The notes below the pieces were generated by a model, which saw only the letters and a list, made by a program, of their open reading frames with translations, searched no databases and was not told where the DNA came from. The position numbers were made by a program, and so were the translations under genes. DNA of 64,000 nucleotides from Desarmillaria ectypa (taxonomy: Eukaryota; Basidiomycota; Agaricomycetes; Agaricales; Physalacriaceae). The stretch spans positions 362,635 through 426,634 of the forward strand of contig JAUDYN010000014.1 of NCBI GenBank assembly GCA_030407005.1. Reading direction: 5' to 3'. Shown here one piece after another: positions 1-9,884 of the stretch; the stretch's first letter is position 1; each line of letters starts with the position of its first letter.

Positions 1-1440
1 AGTCTGGTCAAATACCCACTTCCTCTGTCACTCTTCATACATGTGCATGATGTGCTCCTTCCATTCAGAGTATGTGCATGGAATATTCATGCCCATGTTA
101 GAGATGAAAGTTGTATAAGAGGTTGGTACTCCTAGTTGAATGGCTTTCACCATTGCCCCATGCTCATTCTCATCAGTTCATCAACCTGCCAATTTTACTT
201 CCTCTTCCAGCTTCTGGAAGTAGTGGGATGCTGGTTGCATTCCCATGTGGAGATTGAACATTTGCTTCTTGTGGACCTCCTTGATCACAAGGTCCCTGAA
301 TTGTCAAGTCATGAGGTTAATAAATTCCTCCCAGCTTGGATAGTGAAAGTGGAGGGCTGTTCCATCATGGGTATTAGCTACTCAATATTTGGATCTCTTG
401 TAGACCCACCAATTCTTGGCAGCCTCTTCAAAATGGGAGGTCATGAATAATACCAGATGCAACAGCAGGTAGAAATAGTGATGGAACACTTCAAAGTAGG
501 TGATGCAATCACCTATAAGGCATTCAATGTTGTCATGGTCTCTCTTGAATGGTTTAGGGGGTTGAACAAGGATTGGTTTAATTCCCAGATATGGAGCATC
601 ATTGGGGGCATTCCTGATGGGATTTGGATAAGGGTCAGGCAGAGCCTGTCCCAGGGGTGGTCTTGGGATCAAAAATCAATCTGGCCTTGCAGGGACTCTG
701 TCAGTCTTCCTTGTTTGGGTTTCTTTCCTTTGTCCCCAAATTGCCATAGCATTGCATATACAGCCTTGTCTGCTTCAGCCATAGTGAGCTCTTTCCAGAG
801 CTCCTCAATTCATTGCTCTTTTTGGGCTAGTTTTTCTCTAGCCTCTTCCATCCATTCTTCTGCTGATAGTTGTGGTGGTGCTGCAGGCATGGAGCTTGAT
901 CCAGGATCTTCTCCTGCACCTGCAAATAGAAGGCTGCTACTCTGATAGGGATGGTAGCCAGCTTGTCAGACTTGTTGTTGCAGTGGTGAGTCAGGTAGAG
1001 GTTATGGCTGGTTAGCTGGAGTGTTGGACAGATAATGGGGATAGTTTATGTATTGGGGCTGGAATGATTCCAGCCTACCATAATAGCCCGAGGGGTATGT
1101 AAATGTATTAAAATTGAGCCTCAGGCCCATCCTCTGCTGGCCAATTGGCCTCTCTTTGAGCCAAGTCCCTGAGAGCACATTCCAATTCTTGCTGCTCTTC
1201 CACTGTCCTTGGGCATAAGCCAGGGACCAAGTCCCCTGCAGCAGGGGGATATAGCTACTGATACTGATTGGCCCATATTCAGGTGCATATGTTGGGGCCT
1301 CAGTTTGGCCTGCATACTGGATCCCCTTGATTGAGGGCTAGCCACTGGTCCATGTTGGGACAAATGCAGGGCCAAGTGGTCCTGGTCTCAATATCTGCTT
1401 GCCTGAGTTCCCAGGCAGTGGTTTGGAAGAGGCCAAATAA
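1..1440 (-). mobile_element. Ty3/gypsy retrotransposon, gag end, degenerate and cut by the window edge
   Basis: Read on the minus strand, 672 down to 1 carries a retrotransposon capsid (gag) domain. The recognisable order is PKPFKRDHDNIECLIGD, then TYFEVF, KNWWVYKR, a tract resembling PSWEEF, QFRDLV and a YFQKLEEE stretch, as in gag of Agaricomycete Ty3/gypsy elements. The more upstream part (about 1375-680) carries low-complexity gag N-terminal sequence. Several in-frame stops sit where the family has Arg or Trp, for example a double stop after the LAG of the gag C-terminal part, as expected if CGA became TGA. Only one CpG exists in these 1440 bases (near 1088). The element reads leftward, so its 5' LTR is the repeat at 1452-2900, and pol would lie outside the window. 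Not functional as read. Confidence 0.85.
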
Positions 1441-1451
1441 GGCCCAGTGAT

Positions 1452-2900
1452 ATGCCGTCTATGCATTCACACCTAGATTTTGCGATTTTGTAACAATACT
1501 ATTGCACATCTATCCTATACTAGTGATACATAGAGGACTATAGCTGAGGCTTCGAGCTGATAGTTAAAAGCAGTAAGCAACTGGTAGAGCCAGGACTTAG
1601 ATGCAACACCATTAGTGGGTTAAATCTACCAGCCGGCCAGACTAGTAACTCGAATGCTAGCAGGACTAAGTGAAATACAGCCACTAGCAAACGAAGGATG
1701 CTACTAGCACACAAAAACCAGGAGCAGAGTACACAGATCTCGTCAAGTTCTGTCACTAGCAGCCCAGACTGGGCATAAACGCCTAAGTCAGGATAACTAG
1801 TCACATGGCAATCTTGAAACAGGACTTAGAAATAAATTAGGAATGGATTAACCTTGAGCCCGGATCCGACTATTTCGATATAGATCTCTTATGATCGATG
1901 CTAGTGGAGCCGGACTGCACCCTCGATCATGATCAGATAGCTGTTACAGGCACCAATATCCGGATATCCATATAACCGCGTTACTAGGGCATGTAGTTGT
2001 GCCAAGGGTGCGGAAAGACCAACTGTGGAGTCTCTAGACCGAATATTTGAAAAGAAAACAGACTAGACCGACTATTGTGTGATTATTCACCATTATTCGT
2101 GACTAGCCAAGAAATCCTTACTAATATACCCTATACCCAGATAATATTTATAGTTTTGCCTCAGTAGTATATAAGTAGTGGGATGGGCACTCGTGCAAAG
2201 CAGGCAAGCCATCCCCGCAGTTGAGCCCTCATTGGTAGTAACTGGTGTCCCCAATTAAAGGCTTTTGTGCTTGACCTCGACGAAGTGATTAATAGTTGCT
2301 AAGTCACCCATAGAATTGCATTGAATTGAAGTCCATTAGAGTCACTGTTGTGTCCTGCAAAGGTCCGGAGTGTTTTGAAGTTAGTTCAAGCAAAGTTCTC
2401 GGAGTTATAGTTTATTCTTAGGCCAAGAGTGCCACTAGTTAGCCAAGAGTGCGGCTAGTCAAGTGTTTATCACTTGTAGGAAGCAGTATAGGGCCAAGAG
2501 TGCCATCAGTTTATTCTTAGGCCAAGAGCGCCACTAGTCAGCCAAGAGTGCGACTGGTCAAGTGTTTATCACTTGTAGGAAGCAGTATAGGGCCAAGAGC
2601 GCCACCAGCCTGAAGCTGTTTCAGTCAGAACGAGCGCAGTAGCTCAAACCAAGTCACTCTTATCTAATTGTGTCTTACCCACCCCACTAGTACGAGTAGT
2701 ACTTTGTATAAACTCACTAGTAACGAATAAAACGTCTTAAAGACAATTGTACTTGATTATTGAAGTCTGCAGAGTGCTTCCATTGTACTCGAAACCGCCC
2801 GAATTCAATATTGGTGATTAAGTGTAGAGTAGTAAGAGGTTTAGTGTGATTGGTGTTCATTGCCATTCCCTAATTCTTTTGTCACTCGCCGTTACCAAGC
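1452..2900 (-). repeat. Long LTR of the gypsy element (left arm of an inverted pair), CpG-rich copy
   Basis: This stretch is repeated in reverse complement at 3484-4850. Shared landmarks, read from the outside in, are the block GACAAAAGAATTAGG, the ACTTGATTATTGAAG block, two tandem copies of a GCCAAGAG-rich unit, and the AAAATCTAGGTGTGAATGCAT end. It lies just upstream (minus sense) of the gag at 1-1440, so it is best read as that element's 5' LTR. I count about 45 CpGs here, against about one in the right arm and one in the adjoining gag. Exact LTR termini were not fixed; no clean target-site duplication was found. Confidence 0.75.
2411..2608. repeat. Tandem 99-bp repeat, two copies, inside the LTR
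   Basis: The unit starting TTTATTCTTAGGCCAAGAG at 2411 starts again at 2510, giving a period of 99 bp. Within each unit the short motif GCCAAGAGNGC occurs several times. The inverted copy of the LTR (around 3790-3945) carries the same duplication, so the repeat predates the split of the two copies. Confidence 0.8.
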
Positions 2901-3483
2901 ACATCACCAGTCAACATCCGAGAGGTCTGGCCACTCAAAATCAGCTCCATCAATATTGAATGGGTCATTGGGGGCTGTAGGAGTGTCTGAGGTTTCAGTG
3001 TCATTGGAGTTGTCATTGACAATATCAATGACAGGGAGGGAGAATGAGGATTCAGTTCCTCCACTGGGCCAGGAGCCCTGCTGTTGGGTGGTGATAGTCC
3101 AAGGGCCATATGGATAGGTGTGGGGATGGGGTATACCCATCCCAGGGTTTTCTGCATGTCATACCCTATTATGGGTTGGATGGGGGGGCAGGGTATAGGG
3201 GGGAGGGGGAGACTCTTGGGATTGGAGCATAGCCCATACATTCCTCTCATGTTCCAGCATGGGGGAGGAGAGTCATTCCACCTGGTTGTTGGAGTTGGTG
3301 GGGGTCCTCCCATGCATAGAAAACTCCTCCAAGGAGTTTGAGAAACAGATCTGGGGCCAGGAGAGGCCTTCTTCTTCCCTGGATGCCAAATTTATGGGAG
3401 CCATCCAGGCAGGGGCAGGTCTCCTTGTGAGAACATGGAGAGGGTGTCGGGGAGGGCAAGGAGGGAGTGGAGGTCAGTGATGC
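2901..3483 (-). other. Spacer between inverted LTRs with a retroelement ORF remnant
   Basis: This 580-bp spacer separates the two LTR arms. On the minus strand it has an open frame of 143 codons (3313-2882) rich in Pro and Gly, and in another minus frame a 78-codon ORF (3140-2904) with an acidic tail ending in PDLSDVDW, whose stop lies next to the LTR boundary. Both look like internal retroelement sequence, but I cannot place them in a known gag or pol domain. There are two CpGs in the spacer proper (about 2921 and 3446). Confidence 0.4.
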
Positions 3484-4850
3484 GCTTGGTAACAGTGAGT
3501 GACAAAAGAATTAGGGAATGGCAATGAACACCAATGACACTAAACCTCTTACTACTCTACAGTTAATCACTAATATTGAATTCAGGTGGTTTTGAGTATG
3601 ATGGAAGCACTCTGCAGACTTCAATAATCAAGTACAGTTGTCTTAAAGATGTTTTATTTGTTACTAGTGAGTTATACAAAGTACTACTCATACTGGTGGG
3701 GTTGGTAAGACACAATTGGGTAAAGAGTGACTTGGTTTGAGCTACTGCACTCATTCTGACTGAAACTGCTTCAGACTGGTGGCTCTCTTGGCCCTATACT
3801 GCTTCCTACAAGTGATAAACACTTGACCAGTCACACTCTTGGCTGACTAGTGGTGCTCTTAGCCTAAGAATAAACTGATGGAACTCTTGGCCCTATAATG
3901 CTTCCTACAAGTGATAAACACTTGACTAGCTGCACTCTTGACCTAAGAATAACACTATAAACTGCAAGAACTTTGCTTAAACTAACTTCAAAACACTCTG
4001 GACCTTTGCAGGACACAACAGTGAACTCTAAGTAATTTCAATTCAATGCAATGGTATGGGTCACTTAGTGACTATTAATCACTTTGTTGAGGTTAAGCAC
4101 AAAAGCCTTTAGTTGGGGACACCAGTTACTATCAGTGAGGGCTCAACTGCAGGGATGGCTTGTCTGCCTTGCACAAGCATCCATCCTCCTACTTATATAC
4201 TACTGAGACATATACAAATCTTTAAATATCATTTGGGTATAGGGTATATTGATAAGGATTTCTTGGCTAGTCATGAATAGTGGTGAATAATCATGCCATA
4301 GTCAGTTTTCTTTTCAAATGGTTGGTCTAAAGACTCCACATTCAGTCTTTCTGCACCTTTAGCCTAACTACATGCCTCAGTGATATGGTTATATGAATCA
4401 CCAGATATTCATGCCTATAATAGCTATCTGATAATGATTGAGAGTGCAGTCTGGCTACACTAGTATCAATCACTAGTCAGATATAGGCTCAATATTAATT
4501 CATTCCTAATTCATTTCTAAGTCTTGTTTCAAGATTATCATGTGACTAGTTATCCTAAATTAGGCATTTATGCCCAGTCCAGTTTGCTAGTGGCCATATT
4601 TCACTTAGTTCTGCTAGCATTCAAGTTACTAGTCTTGCCAGCCAGTAGATTTGGCCTAGTAGTGGTGTTGCATCTAAGTTCTGGCTCTACTAGTTGCATA
4701 CTGCTTTGACTATCAGCTCAAAGCCTCAGCTATAGTCCTCTATATATCACTAGTATAAGATAGATATGTAATATGCAATAATATTATTACAAAATCACAA
4801 AATCTAGGTGTGAATGCATAAACAATATATCACCAGATTGCTTACACTAT
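3484..4850 (+). repeat. Inverted second copy of the gypsy LTR, CpG-depleted
   Basis: Reverse-complement partner of 1452-2900; the match runs from GCTTGGTAAC at 3484 to the GGTGTGAATGCAT block near 4816. Nearly every CpG of the left arm reads TpG or CpA here: GCGCTCGTTC becomes GCACTCATTC, TACTCGTACT becomes TACTCATACT, and CAGTCGCACTC becomes CAGTCACACTC. After the initial GCGC at 3482-3485 I see no further CpG. No gag follows on its right, so it is a solo LTR or a remnant of a rearranged element. Confidence 0.75.
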
Positions 4851-5342
4851 CAAGACTTGTACACAGTCACATGAGATGACTTGCAAGGACCCATAAGTCA
4901 TGCATGCATCCTACTAATGACATCTCTACAACCCAGACTAGGACTTTCATGCATGATAGCTAAAATATCTAAAGGTGCACATCAATACCAGCCTGACCAG
5001 AGCTATTTACTGTGACAAACAATGAACCTGTCACTTTACAAGTTTCAGGCCAGGAAATGATATGATATATGCATTGGACTCCAACTCACAATACTTATTA
5101 TTAGTATATGACTTTAGTATATAAGTAGATGAAGCTGTGGCCTTAAGCCCAAGCTTCAGACTACAGTTTAATCCTATACTTCTCTCAAAGTATCTCTCAA
5201 CTTATCTGAATTCCTCCCTTTTTATGTGCTAAGACATTAGTTATCTGACTCTTAAGAAACCTGCAATGATATCATAGGTGACTACTGGAACATGAAGCAG
5301 TCTAGGTGTTTCACCTTGTTTGTCAAGTCAGTCACTAACACT
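4851..5342. other. Transposon-like DNA, no gene recognised
   Basis: CpG-free, AT-leaning sequence between the inverted LTR and the fold-back repeat. It looks like eroded transposon DNA, but I recognise no domain or terminal repeat in it. Confidence 0.4.
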
Positions 5343-6090
5343 TTACTAGTTACAATAATCATGCTTTTATACACTCAGAACCCAGCCAGCTTCTCACATC
5401 AATAGCTCTGTCAAGTAGCAACCTGCTTAGTAGTAACTCTCCTAAGCTTGTTCTAGGAGGGGAACTATACAGGATTTCTATTCTTGACAAGATTAAGGCA
5501 GAAGCATGGGCTGTCTAGGCTGATGGCAGTCCATTATGTCTATCCTTTATTCTTAGCAGTCATGGTCTAGTGGAAATGTGGGCTACTGATGGACAGTCCA
5601 TTACTCCTATCCTTCATTCCTGGTAGGTCCTAGTCTCATATTCCTGTTATGCTGCACCACATATATGTATGCATCAAATTTTGACTTCAACCTTGCTAGC
5701 TAGTATTACTCTCTATAGAATGAACAATATCCACCTGCTTAGTTAATGGGAATACAGAACTAGGATATGCTAGAAATGAAGGTTAGGGGGCAATAGACTG
5801 CCATCCACTGTTGATAGCCTACTGTTCTATCAGACTAGGATCCACTGAGAATGGCAGTTAAGCATAATAAACTGCTGTCCACCTGTGGAAGCCCATGCTT
5901 CCATCTTAATCTCACCAAGGATAGTGATTCCATATGGTTCCCCCCTTAGAAGAATCTTTTAGGAGTGTAAAAAAGAGGGATTACTCCTGAGTGAGTTGCT
6001 ACTTAATAAGAGTTATCAGTGCAGATAGGTATAAGGGTGGAAAGCTGGCTTGGTTCTGAGAGTATAAAAGCATGATTAATGTAACTAGTA
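5343..6090. repeat. Imperfect fold-back (inverted repeat) element, centre near 5716
   Basis: The left half reads toward the centre and pairs with the right half. TTACTAGTTACAATAATCATG at 5343 matches in reverse the CATGATTAATGTAACTAGTA at 6071-6090. The 5440-5540 tract (CTCCTAAGC, then GATTAAGGCAGAAGCATGGGC) matches 5970-5880. CTTCATTCCTGG and TCCTAGTCT near 5610-5635 match 5785-5760. Arms of roughly 340-370 bp differ mostly by small indels and transitions, and the loop is short. It could be two LTR fragments joined head to head, or a fold-back transposon. No coding sequence is visible. Confidence 0.7.
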
Positions 6091-6699
6091 TAAAGAGAAA
6101 ATAATCTAGCTCATAGCACACTAAAGAAATAAATTCCTTATCCAAGCCTCCAGCTTAGTGTACTTTAGCAGCCTTGCACCTAGTATTGCTAGCAGACAGT
6201 GTGGAAGCTCACTCTATTGAAAGGATACTGAATCCCACTCTTTCACTCTTATCTGCTTTCAGAAGTGGATCTGTACTATTCTGAAGCAGGTGATTTTTGC
6301 ACCTCCTTGTATACTTACAGTATACAAAAAATCTTGCAATAGCAGACAGTAATTCTCTCACCAGAGAGTTTGCTAGCATTACACCATGAACTGAACAGGT
6401 GAGTATGACATGTTGTTGACCCTATGGAGAGTATTGAGTATCACTGGCCAGCTCCTTGAATAAGACAGAAGCTAAAGTTTAGTGCACACATATATGTGGT
6501 GCAGCACATCATAGTATCTACTTATTCTTTTACTTCACCATCATCCTCACCTCTATTTATGACCAAGAGATCTAGATGCAATCTTATCAACAAATACCTA
6601 CCAGCCCTTGCATAGTCTCTCATCACATCACTTTCACTCATCATCTATAACATCAAGAGCATTAGACAATAGCATCATTCAGTTGTGACCTGATCATCA
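6091..6699. other. Degenerate retroelement DNA left of the Copia pol remnant
   Basis: No intact reading frame is visible. A 35-bp tract at about 6475-6510 (GCACACATATATGTGGTGCAG) is the reverse complement of 5643-5680 in the middle of the fold-back, so a second inverted pair overlaps the first. CpG-free. Confidence 0.4.
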
Positions 6700-6826
6700 G
6701 TTGTCAGTATTTGCAGATGTTTGGTTATTGCCTGACACATTTCTCAAACAACTCAGGTTATAAACACTGGTCAGCTGTAAAGTGAGTGTTTAGGTATCTA
6801 TCTGAAACAAAGGACTTAAAACTCAC

Positions 6827-7033
6827 TGTTGAAATTTGCAACTTCAAGCACATGCCAGAAGATTCTCAAACCTTTGATACTATCAATTTCACATAATACT
6901 AGAATATAATTAGGTACTTCAGTAGAATATTCTAGATACATTCTGTAGTATTTAAGAAGCTTGTCTTGAGCTGTAATAGCTAATATTTTAGTATTCTCTA
7001 CTCAGCAAGCCTTCCACTATAATAGTTATAACA
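6827..7033 (+). repeat. 5' LTR of the nested element
   Basis: Begins TGTTGAAATTTGCAACTTC and ends AATAGTTATAACA. Compared with the 3' LTR it shows several transitions (TGTTGGGATT becomes TGTTGAAATT). It contains no CpG. Confidence 0.85.
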
Positions 7034-7124
7034 AGTTATGGGACCTGAGCTTCAGTAGTAGTCTTGTCTTGCACACTTGCTCTCTTTCAGACCACCTAAG
7101 CTGGCTTTCTAGCCACACATTGAT

Positions 7125-7390
7125 CATCAGAAGTCCTCTTTAGGCAGGTGCTTAAAAGTCCTCTCTAGGCCACTGTAATTTCTCTTTAGGTTGGTGCAGA
7201 TTTAAAAGTTCTTTTTAGGCTGTCATAATTCCTTTTTAGGTAGATGAAGTTATTAAAAGTCATTTTTATGCTTCTGTAAATCATCTTTGTATAGGTGAAA
7301 TATTGTTGATAAGTCACAATAATTCCTCTTTAGGTTTGTGTAGCCATATCCATTGTTGCTGTAAACTCTCTTTAGGCACATTACACTTTT
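7125..7390 (+). repeat. Degenerate tandem array around AAAGTYCTYTTTAGG
   Basis: The phrase AGTCCTCTTTAGGC recurs with variation about eight times at roughly 30-60 bp spacing (near 7133, 7158, 7188, 7210, 7236, 7257, 7325, 7367). It lies in the untranslated leader of the nested element, between the 5' LTR and gag, where packaging or translation signals usually sit. No function can be assigned. Confidence 0.6.
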
Positions 7391-7554
7391 ATTACATATC
7401 CTTTTGCCATCTCCAGTTATGGAAGACCAGAGTAGCACCTGATTTGATCTCCTGAATGAGGAGATTGACTTCACTTAGAAGTACTGCATGAAAATACATC
7501 TAATTCAGAAGGATTTGTGGAGTATAGTTTCAGGTACAGAATCCTGTTCTGCCA

Positions 7555-8153
7555 GTGGTGCATGGACACAAATACTTTGGGACAAGCACATGAGGCTTGC
7601 CACTGCTGAAATCATTCTGCACATGTCTGATTCCCAGTTACTGCTAATTTAGAAGACCACAGACCCTGTCTGAATGTGGCAAATTCTGAAGGAATATCAC
7701 AAATCCTCAGGATGGGCTAACCATATGACCATTCTCCAAAGATTTGTCTCTCTCAGAATAGAAGAGGGAGCACATCAATGATTTCAATAAGCTAGACCAG
7801 TCCCTCAAGGACATTAGAATCACATTGACAAATATGCTCAGGATGACTATTTTATTGACACCCTTACCTCCTACCTATGAGAACATTGTTACCACCATTG
7901 AGTCTTACATTGAGGCTAATAATGATCCTAGCAATCCAATGCATGGTACAGACTTTGATTATATCACCCACCAATTGCTAAATGAAGAGCATCACTAGAA
8001 GCTGAACTCACTGGAAGATGATATGGTATTAGCCATGTGATCATTCAAAGGCTGACATGCCAATATAGCCACTATAGAAACAAGTGCCCAAACATTGCTC
8101 AAGAGGGAGAACCTCCAACAAGAGTAAATTTTGTAGATGAAGAAGAGGATTAT
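7555..8153 (+). pseudogene. Copia-type gag (UBN2 family) with zinc-knuckle remnant, broken
   Basis: The protein read across frames has the UBN2/gag order: WTQILWDKHMRLATAEIILH, SDSQLLL, then a stop, MWQILKEYHKSSG, TILQRFVSLRIEEG, and after a one-base shift HINDFNKLDQSLKDIRITL, LLTPLPPTYENIVTTIESY and HQLLNEEHH. Downstream, CQYSHYRNKCP is a damaged CCHC zinc knuckle and an acidic tail ends at a stop near 8160. At least two stops and one frameshift prevent translation. This gag is the only protein of the nested element. Confidence 0.8.
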
Positions 8154-8183
8154 GTATTTTAGGAACTTGAAGTTGAGGGGGAG

Positions 8184-8390
8184 TGTTGGGATTTGCAACT
8201 TCAAGCATGTGCTAGAAGATTCCCAAATCTTTGGTACCATCAATTTCACACAGTATTAGGATATAATTAGATACTTCAGTAGAACATTCTAGATACATTC
8301 TGTAGTATTTAAGGAGCTTGTCTTGAGCTGTAGTAGCTAATATTTCAGTATTCTCTACTCAGCAAGCCTCCCACTGCAATAGTTACAACA
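8184..8390 (+). repeat. 3' LTR of the nested element
   Basis: Begins TGTTGGGATTTGCAACTTC and ends ATAGTTACAACA, directly after a purine-rich tract (AAGTTGAGGGGGAG). Same length as the 5' LTR. CpG-free, unlike the related solo LTR at 28688. Confidence 0.85.
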
Positions 8391-8894
8391 CTCATCTTCT
8401 GAGCAAATGAAGAACACAAAGTTCTGAGTGCCAGATACACTGATATAGACTACACATCCAATCCTGATGACTGAAAGTCAGTCTCTAGCTATACATACTT
8501 GTTGGGATGTGGAGCATTCACATTGTCATCCAAGAAGCAGTCGACCATTGCTTTGTCATTCACAGAAGCAGAGTACACCACATTAGCCCATGCAATGTGT
8601 GAAGCAATCTGGAATCACAACTTCTTAGTGAAATTGGGATATATCCAAGAAGAGCTTACTCTGGTATTTGAGGACAATCAGTCCACTATTGCCATCATGA
8701 GAGATCCATAATACCATGCACAGTCAAAGCACTTTGATGTGCAGAATTATTTTCTCTACGAAAAGGTGGAATTCAGAGTCATTCAACTAGTATACTGTCT
8801 CATAGATGAAATGGTTGTTGACATTTTTATGAAAGCATTACTGAGACTCAAGCATGAGAAGTTCATTCATAAACTGGATCTATTGCCATATTGA
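8391..8894 (+). pseudogene. Copia pol RNase H domain and C-terminus, one stop
   Basis: The frame reads RYTDIDYTSNPDD, stop, KSVSSYTYLLGCGAFTLSSK, then QSTIALSFTEAEYTTLAHA, LVFEDNQSTIAIMRDP, an HAQSKHFDVQ-like segment, VDIFMKALLRLKHEKFIHKL and a terminal stop at 8892-8894. The three acidic RNase H positions (D in YTD, E in TEAEY, D in EDNQS) are still present. The stop at 8472-8474 (TGA) stands where the family has Arg in DDRKS, so it looks like CGA to TGA. This is the right half of the interrupted element. Confidence 0.85.
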
Positions 8895-8901
8895 GAGGGA
8901 G

Positions 8902-9187
8902 TGTCAAAGATATACCCAGCCACATATGGCAATCCAGCAATCAGAATAGAGTTGAAGCATATGATCCTTCACATATTTTCTCCTCAAGTCATTTGTTTGT
9001 CTGCTCACTCAGCAAAGAGTCAGATATGGACACTAGTAGATAATAGTATATTCTAGAAGTACATATCTGTAGTATATATACCAGGCAAACCAGCCCACCA
9101 GTTAATTGTTACATCCTTTCCAATTTAATCTCTCTCACATGGTTTATCAATGTGCTCATCACCTCTATTACATGCTATTTAATAACA
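8902..9187 (+). repeat. 3' LTR of the outer Copia element
   Basis: Starts TGTCAAAGATATACCCAGCC right after the polypurine tract following the pol stop, and plausibly ends at the AATAACA near 9187. The right end is uncertain because the 5' LTR is not in the window for comparison. Confidence 0.55.
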
Positions 9188-9771
9188 ATAATGTATCAGC
9201 AGTATATCCTCTGTTCTGAGTCCCATGTATATAGGTTACTCGGTTACTATGCTACTTTGAATTTACCGTGAGAAATCCTATTGTTGGTGGCAATTTTTAT
9301 TTTGTGGCGGCCGTTACCAGGATGACATACCTTCGCTTATACATGTGAAAATTTTCTATTCCTGGCTGCTGGTTGCCAAGTCTACGGTAATTGTTGTCAT
9401 CTTTGCCTGGGCTTGGTTCGCCCTCAATTATGTGCATTTCCCTTGCTGGATTGGTTATGCTATACTTTTAAAGGCGATAATATTCTCATGCTAGTCTTTG
9501 CCAAAGTTTTGCTTATCCAGATATCTTTGAGAATATAACTTAACCATCAAGGTATGGTTTTTGTAAATATAAGACTGAGTGAGAAAATACGAGCTCGCAG
9601 CTGCCGAAAGACACCGCCGAGCGAATCTTTTTTGAACAGGATGTGCTGATTGCACTCATCTAAGACGTACAACTCGGGCCCTGCCATGCGCAGCCATGAC
9701 CCACACCTCAAGTTCAATTGCCGCACCGCTGAATTCGATGTTCCTCAGGTTCCGAAATGAAGAGTTTACTC
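9188..9771. other. Junction of the CpG-poor block with normal DNA; no gene recognised
   Basis: CpG returns at 9241 (ACTCGGTTAC) and stays frequent afterwards. On the minus strand about 9740-9590 there is a readable stretch containing MAGPELYVLDECNQH, which I cannot assign. No intact gene. Confidence 0.5.
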
Positions 9772-9884
9772 ATGCGACAGAAACAACACACCGTCATCCA
9801 ACGTCATAAATGATGATGTGGCGGCTTTCATCAGGTTCTATGCACTTTGCCCCACTCTTTGTATAAATAAGAACGCGTCAGACG
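9772..9884. repeat. Short repeated segment, copy 1 (partner at 11324-11442)
   Basis: ATGCGACAGAAACAACACAC and the following 110 bp match 11324-11442 in the same orientation, including ATGATGATGTGG, TCAGGTTCT and the run up to AAAATAAG/AAATAAG. On the minus strand both copies encode a similar peptide containing GAK, then EPD, then a segment like HIIMYDV, suggesting a duplicated gene fragment. Confidence 0.7.

Larger units (their letters stand above)
6827..8390 (+). mobile_element. Nested gag-only Copia-type LTR element (non-autonomous)
   Basis: Two 207-bp LTRs (6827-7033 and 8184-8390) start with TGTTG and end with ATAACA or ACAACA. They bracket about 1.15 kb that encodes only a gag-like protein, with no protease, integrase or reverse transcriptase. 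The flanks are CTCAC (6822-6826) and CTCAT (8391-8395), a 5-bp target-site duplication with one C-to-T difference. A purine-rich tract precedes the 3' LTR. The insertion lies inside the RNase H-proximal part of another Copia pol. The same LTR family occurs alone at 28688-28891. Mobility would have required enzymes from an autonomous relative. Confidence 0.85.
6700..9187 (+). mobile_element. Copia-type retrotransposon, pol 3' end plus 3' LTR, split by a nested insertion
   Basis: The 3' end of a Ty1/copia polyprotein lies in two pieces. The left piece (to 6826) ends with a tract reading HWSAVK, stop, VFRYLSETKDLKLT, the conserved region between reverse transcriptase and RNase H. The right piece starts at 8391 and contains RNase H. 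Between them sits a complete smaller LTR element (6827-8390) flanked by a near-identical 5-bp repeat. After the pol stop at 8892-8894 comes a purine tract and an LTR at 8902-9187. The 5' half of the element is missing or unrecognisable. In-frame TGA codons stand where the family has Arg. Dead copy. Confidence 0.85.

Noticed and set aside
9590..9750. Minus-strand peptide with a YVLDE motif, helicase-like
   Set aside because: Walker B-like fragments occur by chance and no Walker A or other helicase motif is nearby.
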